A stretch of 64,000 nucleotides of DNA from Antedon mediterranea (Eukaryota; Echinodermata; Crinoidea; Comatulida; Antedonidae). Under the pieces are notes generated by a model. The model was not told where the DNA came from. It was given only the letters and a program-made list of their open reading frames with translations, and did not search any database. Both the position numbers and the translations under genes were made by a program. Numbering within the stretch: position 1 is the stretch's first letter; every line of letters starts with the position of its first letter. The stretch spans positions 3,105,001 to 3,169,000 of the forward strand of contig NC_092673.1 of assembly GCF_964355755.1 (NCBI RefSeq), in the 5' to 3' direction. Of this stretch, positions 1 to 13,600 are shown piece by piece.

Positions 1-1553
1 CTCCGAAGAGAGAATTTCGCACTCTATCATCGCAGTCATTACACCCAAGGAAGTATATCCCCATTAACAGCATTAGTCCGTTTTAAACTTCAAGCATTGA
101 ACGGTGGACAATCGCCTTTCACTATAAACTAACTGAATAATGCGTTAAACGCTAAAGCGTTTAGGCCTACATTAGTTCCATTAAAGGACTATTATTGTAA
201 TGAAGACGTATTAGGAACTGGATAAGGGAATTTGTCTAAGTTGTATTGATCTTGCGGAAAATAACCAAGGGGTTTTAATTACCCCTCATTGTAGAATGTG
301 TGATCAATAATTATGTTAATGCAGATTTAAGGTTCCTGTATATCTTTATTATAAGTCTCATTAGCATTTGAAAGAACGCTAAAAGGGGATTAGATAATGT
401 TTAGCGGCACCATCCGGGATACCATTACCGACGACCTGAACTTTGGGTTCTCGGTTTTTAGGTAGATGAAGGGGAATGACAGTATCTCAAATATATAATA
501 TAACTAATCGGAATTATTAGTGTGCCGACGTACCGGTACCATTCCGATATATGGACGACACAATTGCTTCTTCATCATATTGTTTACTTTCCGTTTATAC
601 TACAGACATTGTTTGCTTTTCTTATGGTCAGAGCTTTTTGCATGCTTTTTGAAAATAAATCTAGACAGAGGATCCCTGTCATAACAGCCAAATGCACTGT
701 AGAGAAAACGGCACATATAAAATTCATTCAAAAAACAAGTGTCGGTAAGTTTTAAGAGTAATTGTCGGCATAATTTCCCTTAATAGATCAACCGTAAAAT
801 ATCTTATTCTTAAATAAGAGTTTTTAATTCAAAGGTATTTGGAAACATGAGACTTTCTTTTATTAGAAAATAGGCAATAATAATTTGGCAATACCTTATT
901 AAAAACGGATTTCCAAGGTCAAATGTGAATCTATACTATATAGTTTATGCTTCGCTAGTTCTAACACTGTTTTTCCTGTGCGTTACTTTCAAAAGGTCGT
1001 GATTAGTTTAATGTATAGATTTCATTCAGTCGCCGATGCTGTTCAAAGCGGTCGTGAATATTGTGTTAATATACCGTTGTTCGCTGTAATATTAAAAGCT
1101 AGGCCTCAAATGCCTCAATTCTATGCGTTTGGATATTTCTCTTGAATTATCTGGTCGTTAAGTATTCGAATTAAATTGTGATTTACTGAATTGCCTCTAC
1201 GATTAACTATCTAATGTAGGACAAAACCGGGCATGCTGGCATGTTGGAAATTTGTGATAATAAGGTTTTCCATTTAAAAGGTAAATTTGGAAGCGATGTA
1301 TTCATTAATGAATATTAAATATTTTGCAGATATAATATTCTATGTCATTACTTTATACATAAAAGTTTGATGAACTTAATTAAGTGGTCCCTGTGTCGTC
1401 ACAGCGCGCGAGATAAGAAATCGTCCACTCAGTCAGACGACCGGCAGTGTAGGCTACAGTAGAAGTGCGGTAGGACACCGCAGACATGAATGGTTGCTGA
1501 GCAGAAGCTATGATGTTAAAACGTGTATTAAAACTTAAATGTTTGTGTTTCAG
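1..1553. other. Upstream / 5' flank of FGFRL1, no gene recognised
   Basis: I see no convincing coding exon here. The short open frames (for example 522-755) have no recognisable domain and no splice context. The part from about 1381 to 1500 is richer in CpG than its surroundings and may belong to the FGFRL1 promoter or an untranslated exon. A pyrimidine-rich stretch ending in CAG at 1551-1553 looks like a splice acceptor 32 bases before the FGFRL1 ATG, so a separate non-coding first exon may lie upstream or outside the window. Confidence 0.4.
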
Positions 1554-1585
1554 GTGATTGGAAACTACAGAAACTAAAACAATAA

Positions 1586-1676
1586 ATGGAGGGATTACAT
1601 TTAATATATTTACTGGTCCTGTTGTGTTTTTGGAAAGTGGCTTACTGTGAAGAACCACGTAACGTCGTACCACTAG
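1586..1676 (+). CDS. FGFRL1: FGFRL1 exon 1: signal peptide
   Basis: ATG at 1586 opens a 30-codon segment with a hydrophobic core (LIYLLVLLCFW) ending in an AYC-EE type cleavage context, a normal signal peptide. It splices after one base of the next codon at GTAAGT (1677). This ATG is the only start that gives a signal peptide in frame with the Ig exons. Confidence 0.85.
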
Positions 1677-4600
1677 GTAAGTGACATGATAGGCCTACTT
1701 ACCATACCTGGCTAGATTTATAGCATTAGGCTACTGAGGGTCGTCATTGCACAAACTTTTTAGCCTAAATTCTATCACATTTACAATATTATTATAGAAT
1801 ATTTGAGTAGCGTTCCAGGATTACACGATACATACGCTTAAATATATATTCATTTGTCTGAATCGCATATTTTAAAGTACGTGTATGAACTTGGCAATGG
1901 TGTAGGCCTGGTGTGTGGAAGACGGAAGCATGAGTGAGAAAACGGTATACAAACATGATCGTTATCTTTCGTCATTCAGGCCGAAATTATTTGGAAGAAA
2001 ACTGTTCCAATAATGTATTTATAAAAATCATTTTTCCGATTTTTGTAATTATGTAGGCCTACATTCCAAGGTGCACACTATTTTATCCATTTGTTTCCAT
2101 TACGAATAGAATGAATAGGTTTTAAAAATCATTCAATTCATGCCTACTAAACGGTGTTGCATGCTATTCCATTCAACAATTGTGAAAACAAAAATATGTT
2201 GTCTGCCACCAGATTAAATTCATGTCCAAAGTATTTGAAAAGGTTTTTGAATAATACTTAAAGCTGATAATGATAGAATTATTGGTGTATATTCAAAGGG
2301 TTCAAAATAATAATGTTGATGTAACATTTCTTTTCATATACGGTATTAAATAATCCTGTACTACAGATCTTTAAGAATTCGAATAGGTTTAATAAATAAA
2401 CAAACTTCACATAACACATGAAAATGACCTATTCAAGAAAACCATAAGTCTACACATAGAAATATTATAGTTCACTATAATATCTGTATGGTCTACAGTA
2501 AAAAGATACCTTATAAACTATTAGCATATTTAAATTATTATTAAAATAACATTTAGCAATTATATACTTTACATCAGATTTAGTGGCAATAACAGATTTA
2601 TGTTTATTACAAGAAAGAATAACACGATTATATATACAGAGTTATAAAGGATGAATGCAGTGTTTTATGTGTTGGCTCAGAGTTACAAAGTGCACAGGAA
2701 TAAGCCTCTGTTTGTTTATTGTGGACTTTGTCTTTTACTCTTACAGAATGTGTTAATATTAAACTTATCATCCAATAAGTTTGCTTGATTGGCAAGCATG
2801 TTTAGTAAAATTATAACTGGTTTCTGATAATTGTAGACTTGTGTACATAACTGTATGCCATCGCATTTACTGTAGTGTATATAATGTCGCGTAGTTATCA
2901 GAAAGAAAGAATACAGTACAATAACATGTAATAATAGGTAATCAATTTTACAAAATAAGAAACGCCTAATACACAGTACTTCAGTTACTGTACCAGTTAT
3001 GTCAATTATCATATGTAATTGATATAATTATGTACCTTCTTTACAATTAATAATATCGTTTCATTAACAATAATAAATTGTGTAATAACCAGTTTAATTT
3101 TAATAGATAGATAGATTGTATTATTATTTTGGTTGCATCTATCATAATAGATGAATAAATAATAGCAATTTTAATAACTTTATTATTGTCAATAAACAGT
3201 AGAAATAAAGTATTAATGACACTAATGCATTTTCACTATATAATAAAAACATATTATTACTTTGCTATAATTTGTTTTGTAATATTAACCATTTTCATCG
3301 ATAAAATGACAATAAATTGTAGAATACTTTTTCACTAAGGGAGAATATTTCTTGAGTAATATGCATAAGTATCTCAAGGACTTATTATGTGTAGTAATAA
3401 TTAAATTTAATAGCACGTCCTCCAGTATGAAAGTTGGGTTCAATCCATATCCCCTGAGATTAAGAGTTAATCCCCTAATTAAGTTAATAATATATAAGCT
3501 CAATGAATTATCAAAGTTGTACTGTAACACATAGTCATGAAAATATGTGTTTATTCTAGAAACTCTGCTAGTTCTTAATCATGCATTTAAATTATTTATT
3601 AAGTGCATTGACAAATTTTTTGTTCGTACCACCCCTACATCATTTCCATCTAAGCCTAAGTATTGTAGCATTCATCGAAGCATGACGATATAACTCGCTG
3701 TCTTTTCTAATAGCTTTTTGGCTATTGTTTGTAGGCTGTACACAAAAATGATTTACCCTGGGGGATTATACGGATTTAAAAAGCACTACTGTGGAAGTAG
3801 TGTCCAAAGATTTTGAAAGAGAACAAAAAAACGCCTGCAACATGACCTGTCTGCTATTGTATTGTTTCATTCTATATATTCCACTGTTTACTTATTCGCT
3901 GAACAGATGCATATGCCGGCAAATTTGGCATGCCGTACGACCCAGAGACTCATTTTCTATGTCCCTAGAGAACAATCTTGAGTCACAAATTGCTACGCGG
4001 ATCATTTAGTGTAACGGTGTGTGTCGGCTGGTTCAAAGAAACCGTTTTATTCTCAAATTTCACTATCTCATAATGCTTTTATTTTTGTTTTTTTGTGTTT
4101 TCATTGGCAGACAAAATTCTTATAGAAAATGTATTCAATAAATTCCTTGTTGTTAAATTACTATTTACCAACGGATATAATCTAAACTTTAATCATACGG
4201 TGCGGACTTAAAATAGAACATATTTTAATTAATACTTTTTTGTCATTAAATTAGTGACATGCCTTGATATAAAATAAACATTTAACAATTTATATTTGAT
4301 AAACGCTGCCTGTAATAACTCAATTAATGACAGGTACTATCTGCCAACCACAAGCAGTAATTAATATTTAAAAAATTCATATACACTATCAAACTACAGT
4401 AGTTTGACAAAAAAGGTGTGATATTCCCAAAAATGGTAGTGATAATGACATCATCATGTCCATATATCGACACATCACTTTTTTTTGTCACATAAAGTTT
4501 GATAGTATAGACCTAGCTTTAAGATTGGTGTACTTTTATATCCTGCCCCCCCCCCTCCCCATTTTTAAAATGTGATCCTTCATGACATAATTATCGTAGC

Positions 4601-7600
4601 TAAATCCCTTGATTAATGCACAACTGTAAAGTGTGGCTTTGTTTATATTAAATGTATATAGTATTTATTGGTATGAAGAGATAGATAGAGTTAGTCATCT
4701 CCAAAGAGATGTTCTTTTCACTCATCATCGTTGCAATTAAGGTTGGAGGAATCTGGAAACCATAAACTATACAGATTCCAGTTTTATCACCCTTCAACTC
4801 ATTGTTTACTGCAATAAGCCTCTCTGGATTAAGAAGTTATTAAACTTGAAATTTAAGTAGGTTCCAGCAATCTGGAAAATATCCATAGACCTATTTTTGC
4901 AACGATGCTCTTTCAAAACTACTCAATTCCTGAATATGCATTATAATATTAATACTACGATTTTATTGTTCATAGCGTGGAATCACAATAATGACATTGT
5001 TATCAAATGTGAATGCGACTTCCTTTCTTGGTTATTATATTTCATACAATAAATAGCCTTTTTATGAACAAAAATATATCATTGGTTTACCAACGAAAAA
5101 AAATATAAAAAAATGTTGAGCTATAAAGCTCTGTCTTACACTATCAAACTTTATGTGTCAAAAAATGTAATGTGCCCATATATGGACATGATGATGTCAT
5201 ATCACTACCATATTTGGGCACATCATACCTCTTTGTCAAACTAGTTTGATAGTGTAGACAGAGCTTTAGACTACTTTGTAAAGGGTGGGTGGCAATACCT
5301 AGGGTAAACAGTTTTAGGCTGGCCCATTTTTACCTAGTGCAACTATAATACATCGGTACGTTGTTAAAGCTAAAACAATGTTTAGTGATTTTTTTTTAGT
5401 ATGCTGTAGTTATCCATTGACATAATTCCTGTAAGTCTCCAGTGAATGTATTTGTAGAGTAGTGTTTCTTCATTTATGAATAAAAATTGTTGTAATTGCC
5501 CCCATCAGAATTGGAAACAGAAGTTATGATAATCGGTTTGTTGTTTATCATGCGATATGATACAATACTATTTAGTATTGGGTCGTCTTCTTTACAACAA
5601 AGGATGGCCCTTTAAACTAAACAAACTTGTGATTTTTGTAAAATAATCTTAAGCTAAAAAAATGTGATGTGACCATATATGGACATGATGATGTCATATT
5701 TCCATACCATATTTGGGCACATCACACTTTTTTTTGTCAAACTAGTTTGTGTGTTAGGGTCTCTATCATACACACTTATTACTGTACAGTATATAATATA
5801 ATAATAACAAAATACTAGTTATGTACTTTAAATAATAAATAAGAAAACAAAATACTAGTTTACTTTAAATAATAAATAAGATAAAGTCCTATAGATCCAC
5901 ATTATTAGTATGTAACAACATTATAATTCGTTAATTACACCATTGATGATATTATCATTAATTATTCATTCATTTATTCAAATTAGCTAATATTAATGAA
6001 TGTCAACCATGAAATTTTCATTTCAATAACAATCTATTTTTAAATTAAGATTGAAAAAAAATCTTATTAAACATTTAAATGAAAATTCTCTCACTGAGAA
6101 AATCAATAACAAGTAAATGTGTTTAGGTACACGCAGTAAATTGTGATTTCTAATGGATTTTAGGTGACTAATGATTAAAACGATGGTGTCCTTTGTCAAG
6201 TTTCCTGATTTGAAATCCCTTTTATTTTCTATGGATAATGACCATTGTCAGAAATTCTGGACGCGCCATCATTCAAACAATAGCCGTCAAAATATTATTA
6301 CAATTAAGTTTCTTTTGTTACCTGATATATAATCACTTGGTGTATTGTATACGTATACCTTTATTATGAGTGTTGTGATTTATCCCGACATTTTCTCCTT
6401 CTGTATACGCTACCCTAGGGGGTTGTTTGTAGCTAAATGAACATAATCTCGGTAAAGTGGGCAGATAGAAATGCATAGTAGCTCTGTAATAATTTATGAG
6501 TCTAGGATCACATCAATGGTGGTATAACATAAACGAAACAGCTGCCGTCAACACTATGTATCTTTTCAGTAGAATAAACTGAAATACGACTGTTATTAGC
6601 AAAACTACATTTACGCTGATTTCAAACTATAAAACTTGATGCGGTGATATAGTAACATCACAAATATGATCTCGGTAGATATGGCAAAAAGTACATTATA
6701 TTAAGGGTTGTTAACACTGTATATGCACGTCTTTGACAAAGTTGTTACGATTTAAGAGTCGTTGATCTTGTACTCTTGTATTAGCATACTAAGTCTATTG
6801 CTTAGAATGACACCTGATGAAATCGTTTTACGCATGCATTTTGATCTGGAATAATTATAATTTGGAATATTGTTTATGCATTACATTTTCTGAATCATAT
6901 TTTGAAAGATTTTGAAAATCTCAATAAGTAGGTTTAAATAACACTTCTTTATTTTTCTTTTAAGCAATGCGTAAAACGTCACTTCTGAAAAGGTAAAAAA
7001 AAAAATATGAAAATTAAGGCTTATATCTGGTAAATAGTGTTGAAAAGAGACTTGATTTCTCTCCGCCCCCAATATTATACTAATCCATAAGAGTTGGCGT
7101 TTAAAACCTTTAATGATACTTAAGTCCAGATAACCATTTAACAGTCTTATAAATTGTTTCGTTATAATGTGGATGTAAACAGTATAAATACATTATAGGC
7201 CTATAGTAATTTAAAAATATAAAAATGTCTAATACTTATAGACAGACGAGACTATGCTCTATCATGTATAACGCAATCAATCTTTTTAAAATACATTTTA
7301 TCCTTTTACAAAATTCATAATTCTGAAATTCAATCAACCAGTTTTACATAAATAATTGTGATAAGACGTATTTTGGCAAGTTTTAAATTAAGTTCCATTG
7401 AATATGCATAATTTGCCTGTAATGATAACAGATAAATCATAGTATTCTCTGATCTATAGATGAATCAGAATATTAATGTGGAATCGTAAAAGATAAATCT
7501 GTTATTTTAAATGATGCATATAGTAATTATTATAAATAATACTAAAGTTGTTGAAGAGTATCAGAACCTATGTTTGGTGTGAATAAATTATACCTTTCCA

Positions 7601-10569
7601 ATTTCTGTGCTGAAACGGATTGTTTCAAACATGGTTTTGGTCCACCAAATCGAACGTTTCGTTTTCATAACGCTCGATGCAGATATGCGCATAGCCACAA
7701 GAAAACAAAACGTTGATGTTTGATTAGATTTGCCGGCGCAGGACCAGAACCGTGCTGGAACAGGTGTGAAAGGCCCTTAACTCAATACGTAATACAGGTT
7801 TTCCCCCACTATCTTTAATATGTGGGTTAATTGAAAAGAAAGCTGGATTGTAGGCCTTATATACTTGGTTAAACCATGGATAAATCAGTTAGTTAGGTAG
7901 TATAAGTAATAGTCCTAAATGTAGTTAGTTAGATAGTAAGTTACTCCTAACTTATTTCTTCATGGTTAAAACATAGAGATGAAGATTAACTGGTAAAGTA
8001 TGCTAAGATATACAATGTTACAGTAAACTCTTGAAGACCTATAAATGCAAATTTGTAGGCCAACGACCGTACTTAATAAAACACAGAGAAATGCATTAAA
8101 AACATGATGGTAGAATAAAGCCTTGATTCTTGTCGGTATTAAACATTATTTTCAGATGTACTTTTGTAAACAAAATTGCAAGTCGTCAAATTAAAGTGGG
8201 TATTGAGTTTGTTTTTTTTACGATAAATTAATTAGGACAGCAAAGGCCAAAATTGAAATATTTTTACTATAAAAACAACACTTTTATTTATGGTAATTTT
8301 AATATAATACTTTTAGTTTAGTATATATTGACCTTATTTATTGCACTTATCTATTTGCACTTATCTATTTGCACTTATCTATTTATTTAAAATATGTTTA
8401 TAGAGGTTTATTCATTCACACTGTAAACTAAATTTAAACTTACTACTATATCTTACTATATTTTTCAACTTTAAAAACATTTAATACAGTTGTACCCAGT
8501 AAATAAAATTTGTAAATGTTAACATTATACCTTGCTAGTACATTCGAGGTATATTTAGTAATATGTATAGTGCTGAATGCTTGCTTTAAGGCAATCAATG
8601 CACATTACTTCTTTGAATGCATTTCTTGCGGCCTACCTGAATGCTTAGTATCCAAAGGCATAAGCTGACCAGACACATTGTCTCGACGACAACACTAAAT
8701 GCTGAAATGAAATTCTCACAAGAAATGACGGGAATTATCCTACATCTATAAGTAATTTGAAAAAAGATGAAAGACCTTGCCGAAAAATTAATAACACGAT
8801 AGGACTGTACAACTAAACCCAGGCGTATTTACATTTCATTTAGATCTGGTAAATATTTTTTCAATTGTATAATTATCAAAATTAGTCGCCTAAAAATCTA
8901 CAGTACATTACATTGATATTATGTTACAAAATTATAACTAACATTTAGTGAAGAGAAAATAATGTTTACAAAAACCAATCACATACAAACAACATCTATT
9001 GGCCTATTTTAATCTAGGAATGAGGTTTTATAATATAGACCCATTGTAGAATTAAAAACATTAAAAACAAGTGCAAATAAAATGTGTTTACCACACAGCA
9101 CCATTGCTGTTTCCCCAATGAACCGTGTAAAGTGTGCCGATTCACTAAATGTCTGGTAAAATGAAACGTTGGACATTAAGCGTTTATATGTCCATAATAT
9201 TTGCACACAATAAATTAGTGAACAGTCATTTATGATGTCATATACAATGTTATTATCATCCCTTGTATTCCACAACTACTTGATGGAGAATTTGATTGAC
9301 ACGGACCTAGATTATTGGTAAAACACATCCGGCGAGGTATTTGGGCATACAATGCTGCCAAGTAATTAATGTTTAGCATGTTATATTGGATCCATTGACA
9401 ATATATTTTTATGAATTTGACCTAGATTATATAGATTATAATATATTTGACAAGTTACTGTATAAGCATACAGGTAGGCTACTACAATGTATGTTGGGTT
9501 CTTTTGAGCCTTAGAAATAGTAATAAGTTATACAATATGGGTTAATGAATTTATTAAATCATGTACAAAATATGTAAATTTCAAATTATACTTAGAAACC
9601 TATATTTATAATCAATTAATATTAAATATTGTTAAAGAGTGATGTAGTAATCAGTTTCAGGAATCAGGTTCTGTTCAATTTGAAATGCATGACTTTGTAC
9701 TCTTTGAATTAAAACTGTCATATCATCCGACATGCCTATTATTACAACTGTACATAACTGTTAACTTCTTGTTCCTGTTTCTTGTTACAGTTGTTTAAAA
9801 TCATTATGAATATTAATAAATAGAGCCTAGAATATTAAAATACACTAACAACTGATATTTGCAGACTTCTCAAGGTTGACAATAAATTGGTTTTTTATAT
9901 GAAAAAAAATACAATATTACGTTATCTAATCATAAAGGTATTGCCTTTAAAGTTTTTTTCAATCTTGATGTAAAAGGTTGCATAGTTTCAATACAATGTA
10001 AATGTCATTGACAATGAGACAGTATGTATAGATACAAACAATGGTCAGGATGTTTATATTTATATTAGGATAAAGAATCACTTTAATTGCTATTTGGATG
10101 TCATCCATAATACGTGTATAAATATTCTAGATGTTTACATTTATATTAAGATAAAGAATCACTTTAATTGCTAGTTGGATGTCATTCATAATGTGTAAAG
10201 CTCTGTCCACACTATCAAACTTTAAGTGACAACAAATATTGTGTGCCCAAATATGGACATGATGATGTCATATCACTACCATATTTAAGCATATTACTAC
10301 CATATTTGGGCACATCACATTTTTTTGGTCAAACTAGTTTGATAGTGTAGACAATTTTTAATAATATTCTAGAAATGTTTTGAAATTATTATAGAAAAAT
10401 TTGATCCCTTTTCATACCTGTATTAATTCTATAAAGAAATATGCAAAGCATCTTAAACTGTGCCTAGCTTACCCAGATAAACCAACATTAGCCCAGTATT
10501 TGTTCAAGAGAGGAATCAGTTCTATGGCATTATGAAAATATCCAGTAGTAGAGTGCTCAACTTTTTTTC

Positions 10570-10602
<33 letters not shown>

Positions 10603-13600
10603 CTATAAGTTTTTCAAATTTAAGTAGTGGTATCACTTTTTAAAAGCCAATAGCACCACCACTATATAAGAACTTTTGTTGTCATAAATATTGGAAACAT
10701 AATTTATATCCAAACAATTAAGATATAATTTCAACACTCTTGTAAAATGTCTCATATATATTATGTTCATAACTTTTTGAAAGGGATATGCAGTAAATCA
10801 AGCTATGCATTTCCCCAGGGCCTTTTAGCCTCACTGTTCTACTGTAACCAATATATGTACATTGATTTTACCCGAGGAATATTAAGATATTTTCTCAACA
10901 TCATTTGTCTTGTTTATAGTGATATTACATTTCTTTTTATACATTTTTCAAATTGTAATTTTAAAATATCATTAACACAAGGATATACAGTATTATAATC
11001 CTGAATAATAACTTAAAATTGTACTATTTTTTCCAAACCTTTAAATAATCCTATTATACCGTAATATTCTTTATAATAATGCAGTTTGGAATTATCATCT
11101 TTTCTACCATAAACAAATATTAATATTAATTCCTATCTTTGAAATAAATCATATGCATTAATTAAAATAAATCTTTTTAATGAATTTAATTTTATCTGCA
11201 ATATTTACGGCTTGACCAATAGAATGTATTATTACTTTCTTTGTCAAACTTTTCAGGATGAAAATATCTGTTAAATCCTTTTAATGTAACAAACAATCCT
11301 GTTGAATAGTCTATGCCTACAAAACATTGATGTGCTCTACCATGGAAGAAATATATCTCCTCCATGGTTCTGCCAAGTTAGGCCTAAAGAAATGTTTTAT
11401 AATATGTATGCACGCTAGCATATAGTTTATGCTCTGTTGAATGGGAAAAGTACATTTTTTTAAAGTAATAATGAATAAACACATGGTTTATCTCATCCTT
11501 GGTTAGAGATTATTCATTGAAGCTTAAAAAACTTTGAGTAAAACTAGATAATTTTCAAGGCTACTCTGTGTATCGGTTTCAAAATGTCGTGACAGGCAGC
11601 CTACAAAACGACATGTATTTCTACAGGTAGCATTTCTTTATTGACTTTAATTTGCAAAGCAGGCTTATCTAGATGAGAAAACTGTGATAATTATACTAAA
11701 ATGTGTTTTTTATACTATCTAGTTGAGAAAACTGGGATAATTATACTGTGATTACATCAAAATGTGTTTTCTTTATGATCAGTAATGTCGATCAATCAGT
11801 TTTTTGTTTGGTTTTTTTTTTTTCAAATCTTCAATATGTTTCCATATTGCTTAAACAGTGAAAGTTTATACATGCCAATCAAAATGAAATAAACATAATT
11901 AATATAATCAACTGTTGCCATCTTTAAATTTGTATGGATCCTCTTCGCCACAACTGGTGCTTGACCTCGCTTGACATCAAATTAGTTGTGGCATGTCAAT
12001 CATGGGTAATCAATTGTTATTGTTTAGTGCCTTACTGGTTTTAAGCTAATGTAAACCATTGGGTGGTAGAAAGGGTGCGTCCATTAGCACCTCACTGATA
12101 GATGGAGGCGTTAATATGATACACCCATAAGGCACTGGGTCAACTAGAGTCTTGAGAACAAGCCAAATGTCAATTAGTACCTCATTTATACTTGCCGATT
12201 TCTGAGTTTAAAAGTTCAAAATTGTGGATACATTTTCTTAAAAAAAAACAAACTACAGTAGATACTGTAGATAGAGGGAATAGAAATCAATTTACCTGGG
12301 GAAGCTTGTTATCTACTACCCACCAAAGTTAGCGATAATTGGTCCATGAAGCCAGCTTAGCGGGTAAATTAAATAAGCCAGTACAGGGCCTAAAAAGTTT
12401 GTGAAGTTGCTAGACTATTAATTAATACAAATCATTTTTCTTTCACACTGTGGTTTAAATGGTAAAGTTGCTTTGTGGCTGGTGAATCAGTAGCATTCCA
12501 GTGTTTTCCAAATAAATATTTAATTAGGAAATGAAAAGTGGATAAATCTTTGTTTGCATGATGAATCGTACTTGAATGAAGATAGAGGGAAGTGGTTATA
12601 AACCGCAAATAGGTTTTCTCCTATGTTAAACGTTATGGATGTATAAATACAAATTTGCATACATCAACTTAAATGAAGATGATGATTTAATTATATCATG
12701 TGTGCTTTGGGGAGTTTTTTAAAATGATTTAATACACTATTTTCGTTGAAATTGATAAATAAAGACGTACGTATTCATGAATGGTTTAACGTAAAGAATT
12801 ATATACAAAGACGAGTCAGATTCATTCGTGACACTGGGTAGATTTGTAATTGTGATTTGTAACCTAGAACGCATGCATAATATAAATATCAAAATACATT
12901 GATTCTTTGTAGACAAAACTAAAAGTTAATACCATACTAAATAGCTTTGTCACATATGCGTATTTACCCATGTGAATATTAATGGGTAAGGTAATGTAAA
13001 GAGATAGTGTTACGATCATTACCACAATTGAATATGATGTAATGGAAGTCATACTACATGAATAAATTATATATTGAGGATGCTTACTTAAAGATGACTA
13101 GCAAATGTAAATTAACCTGATTATGCTTCTATAATCATTCCTATAAATTTACATGTCCTTTTGGCATGAATTTTTTCCATATTTCTTGATCTCTTGATGA
13201 AAGTATAATGACCAAATGCAAATACTCTGCAATGTGAATATGTTTACGCATAATTAATAGGAATAACATCCCATAATATGATTACGACCATTTATGGGCA
13301 TACAGTTTGTTTTAATGTCAGGGGCAGAGGTCTGCATGTAGTTTAATATGGATTCTAATGTACATAGACCTGATATTGCAATTATTACTTTACACTTGGG
13401 AATTTATTAGTTAATAACAATATGACTTAATGAATACTAATTATAAGCTTCTCTTTACATCAATCTAGTGTTTTTGACCTGTCCCAAGTTCAACAATATT
13501 GTTTTTTTGTCCCATCCCTCCAAAAGAGTATCTCCAATGGAAAAAATGCTAATTTTCTGTTAATATTGAACTTGTATTATAAGATTGAAACGAAGATGAC

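Noticed and set aside
522-755. 77-codon frame near the left edge
   Set aside because: No domain, no splice context and biased composition; nothing supports coding.
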